Origin: Psychromonas sp. 14N.309.X.WAT.B.A12
Lineage (GTDB): Bacteria; Pseudomonadota; Gammaproteobacteria; Enterobacterales; Psychromonadaceae
Direction of reading: 5' to 3'
Assembly (NCBI RefSeq): GCF_030397575.1
Contig: NZ_JAPNXS010000006.1
Span: 204,941 to 268,940 of the forward strand
Length of the DNA stretch: 64,000 nucleotides
In this document: in pieces, positions 27,508 to 36,746 of the stretch
Layout: each line of letters opens with the position of its first letter
Position numbering within the stretch: the first letter of the stretch is position 1
Program-made: the position numbers and the translations under genes
The notes under the pieces: model-generated
Seen by the model: only the letters and a program-made list of their open reading frames with translations
What the model was told of the DNA's origin: nothing
The model's database searches: none

Positions 27508-29213
27508 TGATTGTTGCTAACACGTTTTTTACCCGCACCGTTCGCACTAGCCCAATGGTAATGATCGCCCTACTAGTTGTTCCTGTATTGGGTGGATTAT
27601 TAGGTGTGTTATTACCCGCGTTTGGTTGGTTCCCTGCATTAGGCGCGACTGAGTTTGGTTTATTTGGTTTTACAGAGTTATTTGCAACACCTGGCATTGA
27701 GCGAATGTTACTACTGAGTTACGGTACAAGTTTAATTAGTACTCTATTAGCTTTCCTTATTACGGTGTTAATACTCGCCAGTTATTTTAATAGCCCATGG
27801 TTAAAACGTATTCAACGTTTATTGGGCCCTATTTTAGTTATCCCACATGCTGCTGCCGCCATTGCGATTGGTTTTTTAATTGCCCCTTCAGGTTTTTTAT
27901 CGCGCCTTTTCTCACCATGGTTAACGGGTTGGGATACACCACCAGATTGGTTATTTCCGCATGACCCTTATGGCTTAAGTATCATTTTAGGCTTAGCCTT
28001 AAAAGAGTTACCGTTTTTATTGTTAATTGCATTGGGAGTGCTCGCTCAACCGGAAATAGGTAAAGTCCTCAAGCAACAACACAAGGTAGCTTCAAGCCTA
28101 GGTTATTGCCCAATGACAGGCTTCTTTAAAGTCATCCTACCTAGTTTATACGGTTACATGCGTTTACCGATTTTAGCCGTACTCGCTTATTCAAGTGCGA
28201 GTGTAGAGATCCCATTAATCCTTGGGCCAAACACACCACCAACATTGGCTGTTGCGATCATGCAATGGTTTAGTGATGTAGATTTAAGCTTACGTATCAA
28301 AGCTTCATCAGGTGCTATCGTGCAAATTCTTGTGACCCTTTCACTGCTATTAACTTGGTGGGGAATTGAATTATTAGTGAAGAAATGCAGTGCCTCTTGG
28401 TTAACCAATGGAGCGCGCGAACATGGCGGCATGATCATCAAACGCTTTACTGATGTTATTACCTTCATTATGGTGAGCACTATTGCTTTAGCTCTCCTAG
28501 GCATGGTGTTTTGGTCTTTTGCAGGTTTTTGGTCTTACCCAAACCTGCTGCCCGATCAATTTATGACGATGCATTGGCAATCTGCGTTAACACAAATGCA
28601 AACACCTTTATTTAATACCTTGGTGATTGCCTTTAGCAGTACCCTACTAGCCATTATATTAACGCTGTTAGCATTAGAGTCTGAACAGCAAAGCAATAAA
28701 ACCATTTCAGCTGTCAGCGGGTTAATTATCTACCTGCCTTTGTTGATCCCGAGTATTGCTTTCTTATTTGGACTGGTGTGGATGTTTGAGCAAGTAAATA
28801 GCCAACACACCTATTTAAATGTGGTATTCGCTCATCTTCTGTTTGTTTTACCTTATGTATTTTTATCATTAGCCAATAGTTACCGTCGATTGGATCCACG
28901 CTTTAGTTCGGTGGCAGCCAGTTTAGGAGCCTCTCCTTCTAAAATATTCTGGCAGTTAAAATTACCTTTATTAATATCGCCTATTTTGATCGCCAGTGCC
29001 TTAGGGTTAGCCATTAGCTTTAGTCAATATTTACCAACGCTATTAGCTGGTGCAGGTCGAATTAATACCATTACTACCGAAGCGGTAACATTAGCAAATG
29101 GGGCGAGTCGACGCACCAGTGCGGTTTATGCATTAATGCAAATGTTACTGCCCGCTTTATTCTTTATTTTAGCTTGGTTAACACCGAAAATTTTCTCACG
29201 TGCACGTGTATAG
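27507..29213 (+). CDS. ynjC: ABC transporter permease, YnjC type
   Basis: A 568-residue double permease of the ABC family, two fused binding-protein-dependent transport modules of about six helices each, as in ThiP/FbpB-type systems. The two EAA loops are ASSLGYCPMTGFFKVILPSL (about 200) and ASLGASPSKIFWQLKLPLL (about 475), where the ATPase docks. The ATG at 27507 has GGAG seven bases upstream and overlaps the ynjB stop; an in-frame upstream ATG at 27480 is unneeded. It is slightly longer than the E. coli protein (about 511). Confidence 0.9.
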   Translation: MIVANTFFTRTVRTSPMVMIALLVVPVLGGLLGVLLPAFGWFPALGATEFGLFGFTELFATPGIERMLLLSYGTSLISTLLAFLITVLILASYFNSPWLKRIQRLLGPILVIPHAAAAIAIGFLIAPSGFLSRLFSPWLTGWDTPPDWLFPHDPYGLSIILGLALKELPFLLLIALGVLAQPEIGKVLKQQHKVASSLGYCPMTGFFKVILPSLYGYMRLPILAVLAYSSASVEIPLILGPNTPPTLAVAIMQWFSDVDLSLRIKASSGAIVQILVTLSLLLTWWGIELLVKKCSASWLTNGAREHGGMIIKRFTDVITFIMVSTIALALLGMVFWSFAGFWSYPNLLPDQFMTMHWQSALTQMQTPLFNTLVIAFSSTLLAIILTLLALESEQQSNKTISAVSGLIIYLPLLIPSIAFLFGLVWMFEQVNSQHTYLNVVFAHLLFVLPYVFLSLANSYRRLDPRFSSVAASLGASPSKIFWQLKLPLLISPILIASALGLAISFSQYLPTLLAGAGRINTITTEAVTLANGASRRTSAVYALMQMLLPALFFILAWLTPKIFSRARV

Positions 29214-29221
29214 GAACGTAT

Positions 29222-29872
29222 ATGAAATCAATAACAATACCGTCACTGGTTATCGAAAAATTACAATTAAAACAGAAAGATAAAGTACTCTTATCGCTAG
29301 ACGAAGAAATTATTGGCGGACAAGTACTGACCATAATGGGACCGTCAGGTAGCGGTAAATCTACTTTACTGAATTGGTTAGTCGGTATGTTACCAAGCAG
29401 CTTTGATGCAACAGGTAAACTCTACTTAAATGGTGCTGATGTTTCTCAAATATCTAGCCACCAGCGTCATATTGGACTTTTATATCAAGACCCATTGCTG
29501 TTTCCTCATTTGACAGTGGAAGGCAACATCGCCTTTGCAATGCCAAAAGGTAACAAACAAGATAGGCTTGATGAGATCAGCGATGCTTTAAAACAGGTAG
29601 GCTTAAGTGGCATGGAAAAACGCTGCCCACAAAGCTTGTCGGGCGGCCAACAAGCACGTGTTGCACTATTACGAGTTTTATTGAGTAAGCCCAAAGCAAT
29701 CCTTTTAGATGAACCTTTTAGTAAACTGGATAGCCAACTCCGTCAAGAAACACGTCAGCTTGTGTTTGATGAAATTCAACGTCATAGTCTACCCGCAGTA
29801 ATGGTGACACATGATGAGAGCGATGCCATTGCAGCACAGGGTAAAGTGATTACCTTAGACAAGTTAATTTAA
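29222..29872 (+). CDS. ynjD: ABC transporter ATP-binding protein, YnjD type
   Basis: A 216-residue ABC ATPase that powers the YnjBC importer. Walker A MGPSGSGKSTLL (about 39-50), Q-loop LLYQDPLLFPHL, signature LSGGQQARVALLR (about 139) and Walker B AILLDEPFSKLD are all intact, with the switch His in VMVTHDESDA. The start at 29222 has AGGA six bases upstream. It lies eight bases after ynjC. Confidence 0.93.
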   Translation: MKSITIPSLVIEKLQLKQKDKVLLSLDEEIIGGQVLTIMGPSGSGKSTLLNWLVGMLPSSFDATGKLYLNGADVSQISSHQRHIGLLYQDPLLFPHLTVEGNIAFAMPKGNKQDRLDEISDALKQVGLSGMEKRCPQSLSGGQQARVALLRVLLSKPKAILLDEPFSKLDSQLRQETRQLVFDEIQRHSLPAVMVTHDESDAIAAQGKVITLDKLI

Positions 29873-29892
29873 TCGTAGCAAACGGGAAGTCG

Positions 29893-30525
29893 ATGTTAGA
29901 TAGATTTATCACACCAGTTATCAAACCACTGTTAATGCCAGTGGTAAAAACCTTGGACAAACGTGGTGTCACACCAGATCAAGTAACCTTAGTTGGCTTC
30001 TTTATCGGCATCATAGCAGTCCCCTTACTGGCCAATAAAATGTGGACGGCTGCATTAGTGATGATTGTGATTAACCGTATTCTAGATGGGTTAGATGGAG
30101 CCTTAGCACGTTATCAAAACAACAGTACCAGTGCTGGCGGTTTTTTAGATATCTGTGTGGATTTCTTATTTTATGCGGCAATCCCAGTTGGATTTGCAAT
30201 GGCTGAACCAGAATTTAACGCACTGCCTGCTGCGGTATTACTAGCCGTATTTATTGGTACTGGTTCTACTTTTTTAGCCTTTGCTATTCCCGCTGAAAAG
30301 CTCAACCTAGACAGACCACAATTTGCCAATAAAAGCTTCTATTTCATCAATGGATTAACAGAAGGCACTGAAACTATCGCCTTTTTTGTGGCATTTTGTA
30401 TTTGGCCACAATACTTCCCAGCCTTGGCTTACCTCTTTGCTTTACTGGGTGCGATGACAGTGTTTACAAGGATTCATGGTGGCTATAAAACATTAAAGTC
30501 GCACCAAGTAAGTAATCAGGAATAA
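29893..30525 (+). CDS. ynjF: CDP-alcohol phosphatidyltransferase family, YnjF-like
   Basis: A 210-residue integral membrane enzyme of the CDP-alcohol phosphotransferase family, which joins a CMP-activated lipid head or diacylglycerol to an alcohol. The catalytic motif is complete: DGLDGALARYQNNSTSAGGF and then LDICVD, giving the conserved Asp/Gly/Ala/Arg...Gly...Asp...Asp spacing (about residues 64-95). About six membrane helices. The gene lies 20 bases after ynjD, matching the order in E. coli, where ynjF ends the ynj cluster. Substrates are unknown; it could make or remodel a phospholipid. Confidence 0.88.
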   Translation: MLDRFITPVIKPLLMPVVKTLDKRGVTPDQVTLVGFFIGIIAVPLLANKMWTAALVMIVINRILDGLDGALARYQNNSTSAGGFLDICVDFLFYAAIPVGFAMAEPEFNALPAAVLLAVFIGTGSTFLAFAIPAEKLNLDRPQFANKSFYFINGLTEGTETIAFFVAFCIWPQYFPALAYLFALLGAMTVFTRIHGGYKTLKSHQVSNQE

Positions 30526-30527
30526 AT

Positions 30528-31340
30528 ATGGTTGATGATGCTCAGCTCAGGCTAATTATTTTTATTACTATTTTAGCGGTGATGTTTACCGTAGAAAGGT
30601 TATTCCCTGCGCGTCAGTTACCTACTAAACCGTCAGCCCCTTCACAAAAAATGCGTTTAACTGGTAACTTTGGCATCGTATTTATATCTGGTTTATCAGC
30701 AAGGTTGATATTCCCATTAGGCTTAATGGGCTTAGCTTTATTTTTTACTGAACAAAATATAGGGTTATTCAACCTCGTTGATCTCCCAGAGTGGTTAGTG
30801 ATTACTTTAAGCTTATTACTCTTGGATATGCTTATTTATTGGCAGCACCGCCTATTCCACAAAATCCCTTTATTATGGCAACTACACAAAGTACACCACG
30901 CAGACACACATGTAGACAGCAGTACTGGATTACGTTTTCATCCTTTAGAGATTATTGCCAGCTTAGTGATTAAAGGGGTTGCCATTTTTATCTTTGGTAT
31001 TCCTGCTTTTGCGGTCATTTTATTTGAAGTGTTACTCAATGGCTTTGCGCTGTTTAACCACGCGAATATTCGTTTACCTGCCAAAGTAGAAGCAGTTACC
31101 CGCCTGATTTTAATGACCCAAATTTTACATCGCATTCATCACAGTCAATTATTCAAAGAGAGTAATTCAAACTTTGGTTTTAGTGTCATTTGGTGGGACC
31201 GTTTATTCGGTAGCTACTCTGCGCAAGCTACAAAACCAGACCTAGAGATTGATATCGGTATTACAGAGTTTCCTGATGCGAAGGACAATGCGCATTTATG
31301 GGGATTATTGAGCATGCCGTTTAAGCGAAGAAATAAATAA
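30528..31340 (+). CDS. Sterol desaturase/fatty acid hydroxylase family protein
   Basis: A 270-residue membrane di-iron oxygenase of the fatty acid hydroxylase superfamily. It shows the histidine clusters HRLFH (near 107), HKVHH (near 121), FHPLE, NHAN and HRIHH (near 203) spread over about four to five membrane helices. It begins two bases after the ynjF-like gene with AGGA upstream, so it is the last gene of the operon. Its place after a phospholipid-type transferase suggests hydroxylation or desaturation of a membrane lipid, which is an inference. Confidence 0.88.
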   Translation: MVDDAQLRLIIFITILAVMFTVERLFPARQLPTKPSAPSQKMRLTGNFGIVFISGLSARLIFPLGLMGLALFFTEQNIGLFNLVDLPEWLVITLSLLLLDMLIYWQHRLFHKIPLLWQLHKVHHADTHVDSSTGLRFHPLEIIASLVIKGVAIFIFGIPAFAVILFEVLLNGFALFNHANIRLPAKVEAVTRLILMTQILHRIHHSQLFKESNSNFGFSVIWWDRLFGSYSAQATKPDLEIDIGITEFPDAKDNAHLWGLLSMPFKRRNK

Positions 31341-31448
31341 AGCCAGACTTTTTTAGGATAAAAATAAAAACAAATTTAAACTAAAGCAGTGATCGAATCG
31401 TAGTAAGTTGCTAAGATACGCGAAATTAGAATTCTGACGGAGAGTCAC

Positions 31449-32594
31449 ATGGCTTACACAACTTTCTCTACCCTTTCCAACGATGCAATGAAAGAACCTA
31501 TGTTCTTTGGTAACCCGGTTAACGTGGCTCGTTATGACCAACAAAAATTTGAAGTATTTGAAAAATTAATCGAAAAACAGTTATCGTTCTTCTGGCGCCC
31601 AGAAGAGATTGACGTAAGCCGCGATCGCATTGATTTTTTAAACTTACCAGATCACGAACAACATATCTTCATTTCAAATTTGAAGTACCAAACGCTTTTA
31701 GATTCAATTCAAGGTCGTAGTCCTAACATGGCATTACTGCCTATTGTTTCGTTACCTGAATTAGAAACTTGGATCGAAACATGGTCTTTCTCTGAAACAA
31801 TTCACAGTCGTAGTTACACGCATATTCTGCGTAATCTATTTACTGACCCAAATGAAGTGTTTGAAGATATCGTCAATAATGATGAAATTCAAAAGCGTGC
31901 TACTGATATCTCATTTTATTACGATGGTTTAATTCATGCAGTGCAATTTATGCAACTGCACGGCTTAGAGCAAAATGAAGTTGCTTACGTTAATCTTGAT
32001 GGTAAAACAGAAAAATTAACATTACGTGATATTAAAAAGAAACTGTATCTATGTGTTTGTTCTATCAATGCACTAGAAGCGATTCGTTTTTACGTATCAT
32101 TTGCTTGTTCGTTTGCCTTTGCAGAGCGTGATTTATTAGAAGGCAATGCCAAAATTATCAAGCTAATTGCACGTGATGAAGCATTGCACCTAAACTCAAC
32201 ACAGCAAATGCTGAACCTTTGGGCTGATGGTAAAGATGATCCAGAAATGGCTGAAATCGCTATTGAATGTTTTGCTGAAGGTCGTGACATCTTCTTAAAA
32301 GCGGCAGAGCAAGAAAAAGAATGGGCACAATACCTATTTAAAGATGGTTCAATGATTGGTCTTAATGAAGAAATTCTATGCCAATATGTTGAATACATTG
32401 CAAATCAACGTATGCAAGCGATTGGCTATGAAGCACCATTTACAGTTAAGAGCAACCCAATTCCATGGATTAACCACTGGTTAGTCAGTGACAATGTTCA
32501 AGTAGCACCGCAAGAAGCTGAAATCAGCTCTTACTTAGTAGGTCAAATCAACAGTACTGTTGATAGTGAAGACTTAAGCACCTTTGAACTATAA
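31449..32594 (+). CDS. nrdB: Ribonucleoside-diphosphate reductase beta subunit (class Ia)
   Basis: NrdB holds the di-iron/tyrosyl radical for the NrdA subunit. At 381 residues it is the full family length. Visible ligands are [12 protein letters not shown] (Asp), [13 protein letters not shown] with Glu, His and the radical Tyr (about 119-127), and [12 protein letters not shown] with Glu and His (about 240). The ATG follows GGAG. A Fe-S protein gene follows at 14 bases. No NrdR box is seen in the 108 bases before it, unlike nrdA, and nrdA is 8.6 kb upstream behind a terminator. Confidence 0.96.
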   Translation: MAYTTFSTLSNDAMKEPMFFGNPVNVARYDQQKFEVFEKLIEKQLSFFWRPEEIDVSRDRIDFLNLPDHEQHIFISNLKYQTLLDSIQGRSPNMALLPIVSLPELETWIETWSFSETIHSRSYTHILRNLFTDPNEVFEDIVNNDEIQKRATDISFYYDGLIHAVQFMQLHGLEQNEVAYVNLDGKTEKLTLRDIKKKLYLCVCSINALEAIRFYVSFACSFAFAERDLLEGNAKIIKLIARDEALHLNSTQQMLNLWADGKDDPEMAEIAIECFAEGRDIFLKAAEQEKEWAQYLFKDGSMIGLNEEILCQYVEYIANQRMQAIGYEAPFTVKSNPIPWINHWLVSDNVQVAPQEAEISSYLVGQINSTVDSEDLSTFEL

Positions 32595-32608
32595 GAACAG
32601 CCAACGAT

Positions 32609-32863
32609 ATGTCCTCTAAACTCACTTATAATGATAAACAATATACTTTGGATGAAGAGGCGACACTGCTTGAGAATTTAGAAAAGCAGGCAGTGTCCGT
32701 TGAGTTTCATTGCCGAGATGGGCACTGTGGTGCTTGTCGATCACAGCTTGTCTCAGGCGAAGTTTCCTACACCACTTTCCCAATGGCTTACCTGAAAGAT
32801 GGCGAAGTATTATTGTGCTGCAGCAAAAGTAAAAAAGACATTACAATCAAGTCCCTTTCATAA
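32609..32863 (+). CDS. yfaE: 2Fe-2S ferredoxin YfaE
   Basis: An 84-residue plant-type ferredoxin that maintains the NrdB di-iron tyrosyl cofactor. The cluster ligands are in FHCRDGHCGACRSQ (three Cys) and LLCCSKS (fourth Cys). It follows nrdB by 14 bases, as in E. coli and relatives. The product is very short, as usual for YfaE. Confidence 0.93.
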   Translation: MSSKLTYNDKQYTLDEEATLLENLEKQAVSVEFHCRDGHCGACRSQLVSGEVSYTTFPMAYLKDGEVLLCCSKSKKDITIKSLS

Positions 32864-33048
32864 ATAGAATGAATTTTAGACAATAAAGTCAAACTCTCAT
32901 CACTCATTATTTTAAAAATACCAACTAGATCACCTTCATAAAATAAATTTATATTTAAATATAAGAAATATATACATGTTTTAATCGTTATCTAATGGCA
33001 TAATCAATTACATCATATTTTTATCACATGGAATCTAGTGTTTATACT

Positions 33049-34689
33049 ATGAAAATATTCTCTTCCTTAGTTATTTTAACTGTTACCTTGCCTTTTTTAT
33101 CCGGTCAAGCGGCGGCACAAGTAAGATTTTCTGAAGGTTATGAAGCTGCGCATTCAGGTAACTATAAAAAAGCAGTAGAAATTTGGTTACCACTTGCAGA
33201 AAAAGGGGATGCTCCAGCACAGTACACAATTGGTTGGATGTATGAAAGTGGACAAGGTGTTCAAGAAGACTTAAAGAAAGCCGTGTATTGGTACAAAAAA
33301 TCGGCACAACAAGAATATGAAGCAGCACAATATGTACTAGGAACACTATACGAAAAAGGCGCGGGTGTAGAACAAAACAGCGAAAGAGCCTTAAGTTACT
33401 ACTTATTAGCTGCCGAACAAGGCGATCCAATTTCACAATTCCAAGTGGGTAACTATTACCAATATGGTATTGGTACTTACAAAGATAATGATAAAAGTAT
33501 TTTATGGTATGAAAAAGCGGCTAAGCAAGGCCATATAAATGCACAAATTGATCTTGGTAAAATATACCAATCAGGTGAAGCCTTAGAGATAAATTATGAA
33601 AAAGCAGTGCAATGGTATCAAGCTGCAGCCGATCAAAATAATGCCCTAGCGCAATATCAACTCGCCTATATGTATGAACATGGGCTAGGCAAACAACAAA
33701 ACTATTCTAAAGCGATACAACTCTATTCAAAATCTGCGAACAACGGTTACTCTCAGGCCGCATTTAAGTTAGGCACTATTTTTGAGTCTGGTGACAGTGG
33801 TGAAATCGATAATGCAAAAGCCATTAGTTGGTACCGTCGCGCTGCACTACAAGGTAATACTAACGCTCAATTCCAATTAGGACGTTTATCAGAACTGGGC
33901 AAAGGCACTGAAAAAAGTATACAGCGAGCTATTGACTGGTATACGCAAGCTTCAAGAAGAGACAATGCTGAAGCCTATTACATACTGGGCCAAATTTATG
34001 AAAAAGGCACGACAGATTACCGCCACAATATAAGAGCTAATTTACAAAAGGCAGTAAAAAACTATCAATATGCTTCTGAGCTTAATTACCCTTTAGCACA
34101 CGCAAAATTAGCCTACTTTTATGAGATGGGTATTTTTACCAATCAAGACAAAGATGCAGCCATTGATCTTTATAAAAAGTCACCACAAATATGGGCAAAA
34201 GAGCGACTACAGCGACTAGTTAACCATGACCTTTGTTTAGAAGAAGCCAGCACTCGAATGTTCAACGAACTAATCAGCTGTGCTAACCGAAATTTATTAA
34301 GAAAAAAAATCAAACAGCAATCCATTAAAGTCATCTCGGAGGATGATCAATCGTTATTAGACACCTATTTTACCGGTGCAGTGATCAAAGGCACTAGCGA
34401 GCTGACCATGGAATACACTGAGACAAATGACTTTGCTAAAGCAACTTATACTTATATCGGTAGAAACAAACCTGAATTAATAGATAAGGTTAAAAACCAA
34501 ATCATCGAAAAATATGGGCAACCGAGCCATTCAATAGGCGATACGTCACAAGGAGAAGCCAGCTTTCATTGGATATTAGATGACAATATAGTGGTGAATG
34601 TCTTTAGACTTTGGCCTGATACAACCACTTTTGTTGAATATGAGCTGCTTACTGAACCACATAATGAATATTCGATTAAAAGCCTTTAA
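33049..34689 (+). CDS. Exported Sel1-repeat (TPR-like) protein
   Basis: About 546 residues with a signal peptide (MKIFSSLVILTVTLPF..., cleavage after AAA near 22) and about nine Sel1 repeats from about residue 25 to 375. Each repeat has the pattern A(Q/A)Y-LG--YE-G-GV---KA--WY--AA-QG. The last 170 residues are non-repeat and contain a short C-terminal domain without a recognised family. Sel1 proteins scaffold protein complexes. The start is uncertain: an in-frame ATG at 33028 adds seven residues, and neither has a clear ribosome binding site. It stands alone after yfaE. Confidence 0.85.
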   Translation: MKIFSSLVILTVTLPFLSGQAAAQVRFSEGYEAAHSGNYKKAVEIWLPLAEKGDAPAQYTIGWMYESGQGVQEDLKKAVYWYKKSAQQEYEAAQYVLGTLYEKGAGVEQNSERALSYYLLAAEQGDPISQFQVGNYYQYGIGTYKDNDKSILWYEKAAKQGHINAQIDLGKIYQSGEALEINYEKAVQWYQAAADQNNALAQYQLAYMYEHGLGKQQNYSKAIQLYSKSANNGYSQAAFKLGTIFESGDSGEIDNAKAISWYRRAALQGNTNAQFQLGRLSELGKGTEKSIQRAIDWYTQASRRDNAEAYYILGQIYEKGTTDYRHNIRANLQKAVKNYQYASELNYPLAHAKLAYFYEMGIFTNQDKDAAIDLYKKSPQIWAKERLQRLVNHDLCLEEASTRMFNELISCANRNLLRKKIKQQSIKVISEDDQSLLDTYFTGAVIKGTSELTMEYTETNDFAKATYTYIGRNKPELIDKVKNQIIEKYGQPSHSIGDTSQGEASFHWILDDNIVVNVFRLWPDTTTFVEYELLTEPHNEYSIKSL

Positions 34690-34922
34690 TAAATTTAATG
34701 TTAAGTAATGGGTGTCTTTTATACATTCATGAATCTATCTTCCCATTAATGACGAAGCACCGTAGACCAGACATCATTAACCACAGTCAAATACTATCAA
34801 TCATCTAAATATAGGAAGCCCTCTCGGACTAAATTAACAGGTAAAAAGCAGCGTAATACTATAAAATAATGCTGCGCAATGTTTTCAAGACCAATCCCCT
34901 AATTATATAAATAAGTGAGTTC

Positions 34923-36539
34923 ATGGATAGCACAATATTACTCTTCATTGGCATGGCCTTTAGTTTTGGCATGATCATTAACTTAACAGGTTTACCGCCA
35001 ATGGTAGGCTTTTTGTTAGCAGGTTTCACACTTAATTTCATGGGCTTTGAGTCATCCGATGCATTAGTTACCTTAGCTAACTTAGGGGTAACCTTACTGC
35101 TCTTTTCAATCGGTTTGAAACTGAATATCCGCACTCTATTAAAATCTGAAGTATGGGCAGGTGCAAGCATTCATATTGTCGCCAGTATTCTCTTTTATAC
35201 GGCGATCTTATTTATTATTAAACAGTTAGGTGTTTCATTATTTGCTGAGTTAGACATCTATGGGTTAGTTCTTATCGGCTTTGCACTGAGCTTTTCCAGT
35301 ACTGTATTTGCAGTAAAGATTTTAGAAGAAAAAAGCGAAGCTAACTCGTTATATGGACGAATCGCCATTGGTATCTTGATCATGCAAGATATTTTTGCCG
35401 TCTTATTTTTAACTATTTCCGTTGGAAAAGTTCCTTCTATCTGGGCGATTGGTTTACTTGCGCTACCGTTAATTAGACCGCTGCTGTATAAAATATTAGA
35501 TAAAGCAGGCCACGGTGAGTTACTGGTCTTATACGGTTTCGTATTAGCCTTGATCGTTGGCGCAGGTTTATTTGAAAGCCTTGGTATGAAAGCCGATTTA
35601 GGTGCGCTAATTGCTGGTATGTTATTAGCTGGACACCCAAGTGCAAAAGAGATGGCTCGTTCACTATTTAACCTAAAAGAACTGTTCCTCGTCTGTTTCT
35701 TCCTAAACATAGGTTTTGGAGGGTTACCGCAATTTGATCACTTAATGATTGCACTGGTGCTATCTGTGTTATTAGCCGGCAAAATTGTCCTGTACTTTTT
35801 AACGCTCAGTAAATTTAAATTACGCTCTCGAACCTCCCTATTTGCGGCTTTTAGCTTAGCGAATTACAGTGAATTTGGATTAATCGTTGCTTCTTTAGCG
35901 ACTTACAAAGGCTGGTTAAGTCGAGATTGGTTAATTATTACTGCGATTGCCGTATCGCTTAGCTTTATTATCGCCGCTTTATTAAATAAGTATGCAGATG
36001 CTATTTATGACCGTTATCGTTTAGCCTTAAAACGCTATCAAGCAACACGTTTACATTTAGATGATCGCCCAGTACGCGTTGGCGATGCACAAATTTTAGT
36101 CATGGGAATGGGCCGAATCGGCGTAGGTGCATACGATGCGCTAAAAACCACTTACGGTGAAAAAGTAATGGGTATTGATTATAACCACCTCACTACCTTA
36201 CAACATCGTGAAGCAGGACGACGTGTTATTACCGGCGATGCATTAGATTCAGACTTTTGGAATAAATTACAGCTTACAGACAAAATTAAACTGATTCTCT
36301 TAGCCATGCCAGACCACAATGGTAACCGTTATGCGGCAGAGCAGTTAAACAATATTGAAAACTGTAGTTTTAAAGTAGCTGCACTAGCACATTATAAAAC
36401 CGATGAAGAAGAACTAAATGCCTTAGGCGTTAATTTAGTGTTTAATATGTATGAAGAAGCTGGTGCAGGATTTGCGCGTCATGTTTGGACCGATTTCCAG
36501 ACAATTTTAGAAAAAAGTCCGCACAAATTGGACTTATAG
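34923..36539 (+). CDS. Kef/YbaL-type cation:proton antiporter with TrkA-N domain
   Basis: A 538-residue monovalent cation:proton antiporter-2 family protein. Residues 1-370 contain about 12 membrane helices. The C-terminal part (about 385-500) is a Rossmann-type TrkA-N domain with ILVMGMGRIGVGAYDAL and VMGIDYN. The order of blocks (LPPMVGFLLAGFTLNFMG, FSIGLKLNIRTLL, SSTVFAVKILEEK) fits YbaL and KefB relatives. It probably exports K+ or Na+ with NAD-dependent gating, but there is no KefF-like ancillary gene beside it. Confidence 0.87.
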   Translation: MDSTILLFIGMAFSFGMIINLTGLPPMVGFLLAGFTLNFMGFESSDALVTLANLGVTLLLFSIGLKLNIRTLLKSEVWAGASIHIVASILFYTAILFIIKQLGVSLFAELDIYGLVLIGFALSFSSTVFAVKILEEKSEANSLYGRIAIGILIMQDIFAVLFLTISVGKVPSIWAIGLLALPLIRPLLYKILDKAGHGELLVLYGFVLALIVGAGLFESLGMKADLGALIAGMLLAGHPSAKEMARSLFNLKELFLVCFFLNIGFGGLPQFDHLMIALVLSVLLAGKIVLYFLTLSKFKLRSRTSLFAAFSLANYSEFGLIVASLATYKGWLSRDWLIITAIAVSLSFIIAALLNKYADAIYDRYRLALKRYQATRLHLDDRPVRVGDAQILVMGMGRIGVGAYDALKTTYGEKVMGIDYNHLTTLQHREAGRRVITGDALDSDFWNKLQLTDKIKLILLAMPDHNGNRYAAEQLNNIENCSFKVAALAHYKTDEEELNALGVNLVFNMYEEAGAGFARHVWTDFQTILEKSPHKLDL

Positions 36540-36746
36540 TAAGAAATATCAGGCTATCGATGTTTTTTGTTAGTAAATTGTACTGATTTCGTGTGACTTT
36601 TGATGTTTATTCTGCAAAAATCAACTCTCTCAGTATGTTGATCTAGTTTGATCACGAAGCATTTTAGTTAATAAACTAATGCTTAAAAGTAATTCAAGAA
36701 GTAACGAATAACCTTATTATTCGTTTACAATATAAAAGGTAACCCT

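Noticed and set aside
35258..35710. 150-codon minus-strand frame
   Set aside because: It is fully antisense to the Kef-type antiporter gene, which has clear family features.
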